Below are positions 62,816 to 64,000 of a stretch of 64,000 nt of DNA, one piece after another. The stretch lies in assembly GCF_012932565.1 (NCBI RefSeq), contig NZ_JABBYJ010000001.1, forward strand, positions 868,001 to 932,000, given 5' to 3'. Origin of the DNA: Sneathiella limimaris. GTDB lineage: Bacteria; Pseudomonadota; Alphaproteobacteria; Sneathiellales; Sneathiellaceae. The notes under the pieces are model-generated. The model did not search any database and was not told where the DNA came from. It worked only from the letters and a program-made list of their open reading frames with translations. The position numbers and the translations under genes are program-made. Position 1 is the stretch's first letter, and each line of letters begins with the position of its first letter.

Positions 62816-63754
62816 ATGGCGCATCTGGAAGCTCCACTCTTTAAGAAAATGGCCCTGATCGGTATTGGTCTGATCGGCTCCTCCATTTCGAGAGCTGTGC
62901 AAAAGCATGGACTGGTTGGGGAGATCGTCTGTTCTGCGCGGACTAAGGACACCCGGCGTGTTGCCAAGGAAATGGGACTTGTCTCTGCGGCTTATGAGCA
63001 TTCCAAGGATGCGGTCGTGGGCGCGGATCTGGTGATCCTGTGCACACCGATCGGGACCTATGCAAAGCTGATGGAGGAAATTGCGCCATATCTGGAGCAG
63101 GGGGCGCTCGTCACGGATGTGGGATCGGTCAAGCAAACCGTGGTGGATTTGATAGAACCACGACTTCCTGAAGGTGTAGACTTTGTTGCAGGGCATCCTG
63201 TTGCAGGTTCAGAAAAATCTGGACCAGCAGCCGGATATGCGGATCTTTTTGACAATCGCTGGTGGATCCTCACCCCGTCTGAAAAATCAACAGATGCAGC
63301 CGTTGAGAAGCTGACCCAGTTCTGTTCGGCGTTCGGCAGTAATGTTGAGCAAATGGATCCCAAGCATCATGATTTGGTGTTGGCCATTACCTCTCACGTA
63401 CCGCATCTGATTGCCTACAATATTGTGGGAACAGCAGATGATCTGCAGGAAGTGACACGCTCTGAGGTTATTAAATATTCTGCCGGTGGTTTTCGGGATT
63501 TTACCCGTATCGCGGCCTCCGATCCAACCATGTGGCGGGATGTGTTCCTGAACAACAAAGAGGCAGTCCTCGAAATGCTGGGCCGGTTCACCGAGGATCT
63601 CACTGCCTTACAACGGGCGATCCGCAGGTCTGATGGGGATACATTGTTCGAGATTTTCACTCGTACAAGAGCCATCCGTCGGCAGATTATTGATGCGGGT
63701 CAGGAAACAGCCGAGCCAGATTTCGGGCGCTCAGCTTCTCATGATGAGAAATAA
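62816..63754 (+). CDS. tyrA: Prephenate/arogenate dehydrogenase
   Basis: 312 residues. Rossmann N-terminus MALIGIGLIGSSISRAVQKH; ILCTPIGTYAKLMEEI and LVTDVGSVKQTVVDL; the catalytic His in DFVAGHPVAGSEKSGPAAGY; and a helical C-terminal dimerisation domain (HVPHLIAYNIVGTADDLQEV). Last step of the tyrosine branch, cyclohexadienyl dehydrogenase type, without fused chorismate mutase. ATG 62816 is one base after hisC's stop, indicating coupling. Confidence 0.94.
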   Translation: MAHLEAPLFKKMALIGIGLIGSSISRAVQKHGLVGEIVCSARTKDTRRVAKEMGLVSAAYEHSKDAVVGADLVILCTPIGTYAKLMEEIAPYLEQGALVTDVGSVKQTVVDLIEPRLPEGVDFVAGHPVAGSEKSGPAAGYADLFDNRWWILTPSEKSTDAAVEKLTQFCSAFGSNVEQMDPKHHDLVLAITSHVPHLIAYNIVGTADDLQEVTRSEVIKYSAGGFRDFTRIAASDPTMWRDVFLNNKEAVLEMLGRFTEDLTALQRAIRRSDGDTLFEIFTRTRAIRRQIIDAGQETAEPDFGRSASHDEK

Positions 63755-63766
63755 GCTTTTGAGTTT

Positions 63767-64000
63767 TTAGAAAACAGGTTTCAGATCGAAAAGTCGAATG
63801 GGACCAAGATAAGCCGACCTTTCTTGCAGGCTGATTGGAAGCTCCAGATACTGCGTACCGTTGTCACTGGTTTTGGCCAGCATATCTAAGGCAAAGCGAG
63901 CCGTTTGTGCTGATTTCTTATCGAGCTTCTGTTGTTTGGCAATTATGTCCAACAGCGTGTTATATCCTTCAATTTTGGATGTAAAAGCGCCCAGGGGATA
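63767..64000 (-). CDS. DUF2125-like protein, C-terminal end only
   Basis: The reverse frame is open from 64000 to the stop at 63767, giving about 77 residues with no start in the window. It contains EGYNTLLDIIAKQQKLDKKS, and near the end LELPISLQERSAYLGPIRLF, the closing strand typical of DUF2125 envelope proteins. DUF2125 genes often lie convergent to tyrA in alphaproteobacteria. The assignment rests on this short end and its context. Confidence 0.6.
   Translation of the reverse strand, partial: YPLGAFTSKIEGYNTLLDIIAKQQKLDKKSAQTARFALDMLAKTSDNGTQYLELPISLQERSAYLGPIRLFDLKPVF

Noticed and set aside
1-64000. Search for tRNA/rRNA genes, CRISPR arrays, insertion sequences or phage genes
   Set aside because: None recognised by eye; gaps between genes are short and no repeated arrays or transposase-like frames are present.

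Overview
The window reads as chromosome of a free-living alphaproteobacterium with moderate GC (near 50 %). The evidence is gene order and families typical of that class: hslU-hslV divergent from hisB with DUF2628 before hisH; dnaK-dnaJ-dapB; tlpA divergent from argH-lptM-lysA; a TIGR02302/DUF4175 protein; metX-metW; chorismate mutase-hisC-tyrA with a DUF2125 gene after it; and a CtrA-type TTAA-N7-TTAA site. A Sneathiella-like or Rhodospirillales-grade genus would fit, but the exact taxon is not decided by the sequence. I see no tRNA, rRNA, insertion sequence, prophage, CRISPR array or plasmid gene. Coding density is very high and no gene-free stretch exceeds about 230 bases.

Layout. 1-6.5 kb: end of a peptide ABC permease, a membrane class III cyclase, a methyltransferase, an enoyl-CoA hydratase, a degenerate response regulator and HslUV. 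6.5-11 kb: histidine operon hisB-DUF2628-hisH-GNAT-hisA-hisF-hisE plus a HIT protein. 11-18.6 kb: a redox-type cyclase (heme-b-like membrane anchor + 2Fe-2S + cyclase), a PfkB/adenosine kinase, an amidase, EI24 and lipoprotein genes, nth, DUF2244 and dapB. 18.7-27.4 kb: stress and quality control (dnaJ, dnaK, rarD, grpE, hrcA, rph, rdgB, hemW). 27.4-39 kb: LpoA-like and BON lipoproteins, yraN, gshB, comM, a TPR cyclase, a TPR protein, an Rhs-like N-terminal fragment protein, a SIMPL-like protein, an SDR protein, a TetR regulator and tlpA. 39.6-46.8 kb: argH, lptM, lysA, the TIGR02302 protein, ybiB and yaaA. 46.8-50.8 kb: a peptide-binding protein, a MocR regulator and msrA. 50.8-55.8 kb: a CtrA-box gene and a polyhydroxybutyrate locus. 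55.8-64 kb: EamA, glyoxalases, methyltransferases, metW-metX, chorismate mutase, hisC, tyrA and a DUF2125 fragment.

How genes work together. Most is housekeeping: histidine, lysine, arginine, methionine and aromatic amino acid synthesis, chaperones and proteolysis, and envelope lipoproteins. Three class III nucleotide cyclases with three different sensory architectures lie within 35 kb, so cAMP-type signalling is locally rich. The PHB locus has its own repressor (phaR, divergent), a 63-residue protein translationally coupled to an unusually short PhaC-like synthase, then phaA and phaB and a strong terminator; TTGnGC palindromes sit at both control points.

Most interesting leads: (1) the 63-aa + short PhaC pair and its candidate PhaR operators; (2) the orphan 265-aa protein resembling only the N-terminal start of Rhs/SpvB proteins; (3) the pseudo-receiver with an apparently lost phosphoacceptor; (4) the palindromic CtrA box upstream of an unknown gene; (5) the CyaC-like redox cyclase; (6) the chorismate mutase with a decayed P-protein-like tail; (7) the MocR operator shared with msrA.
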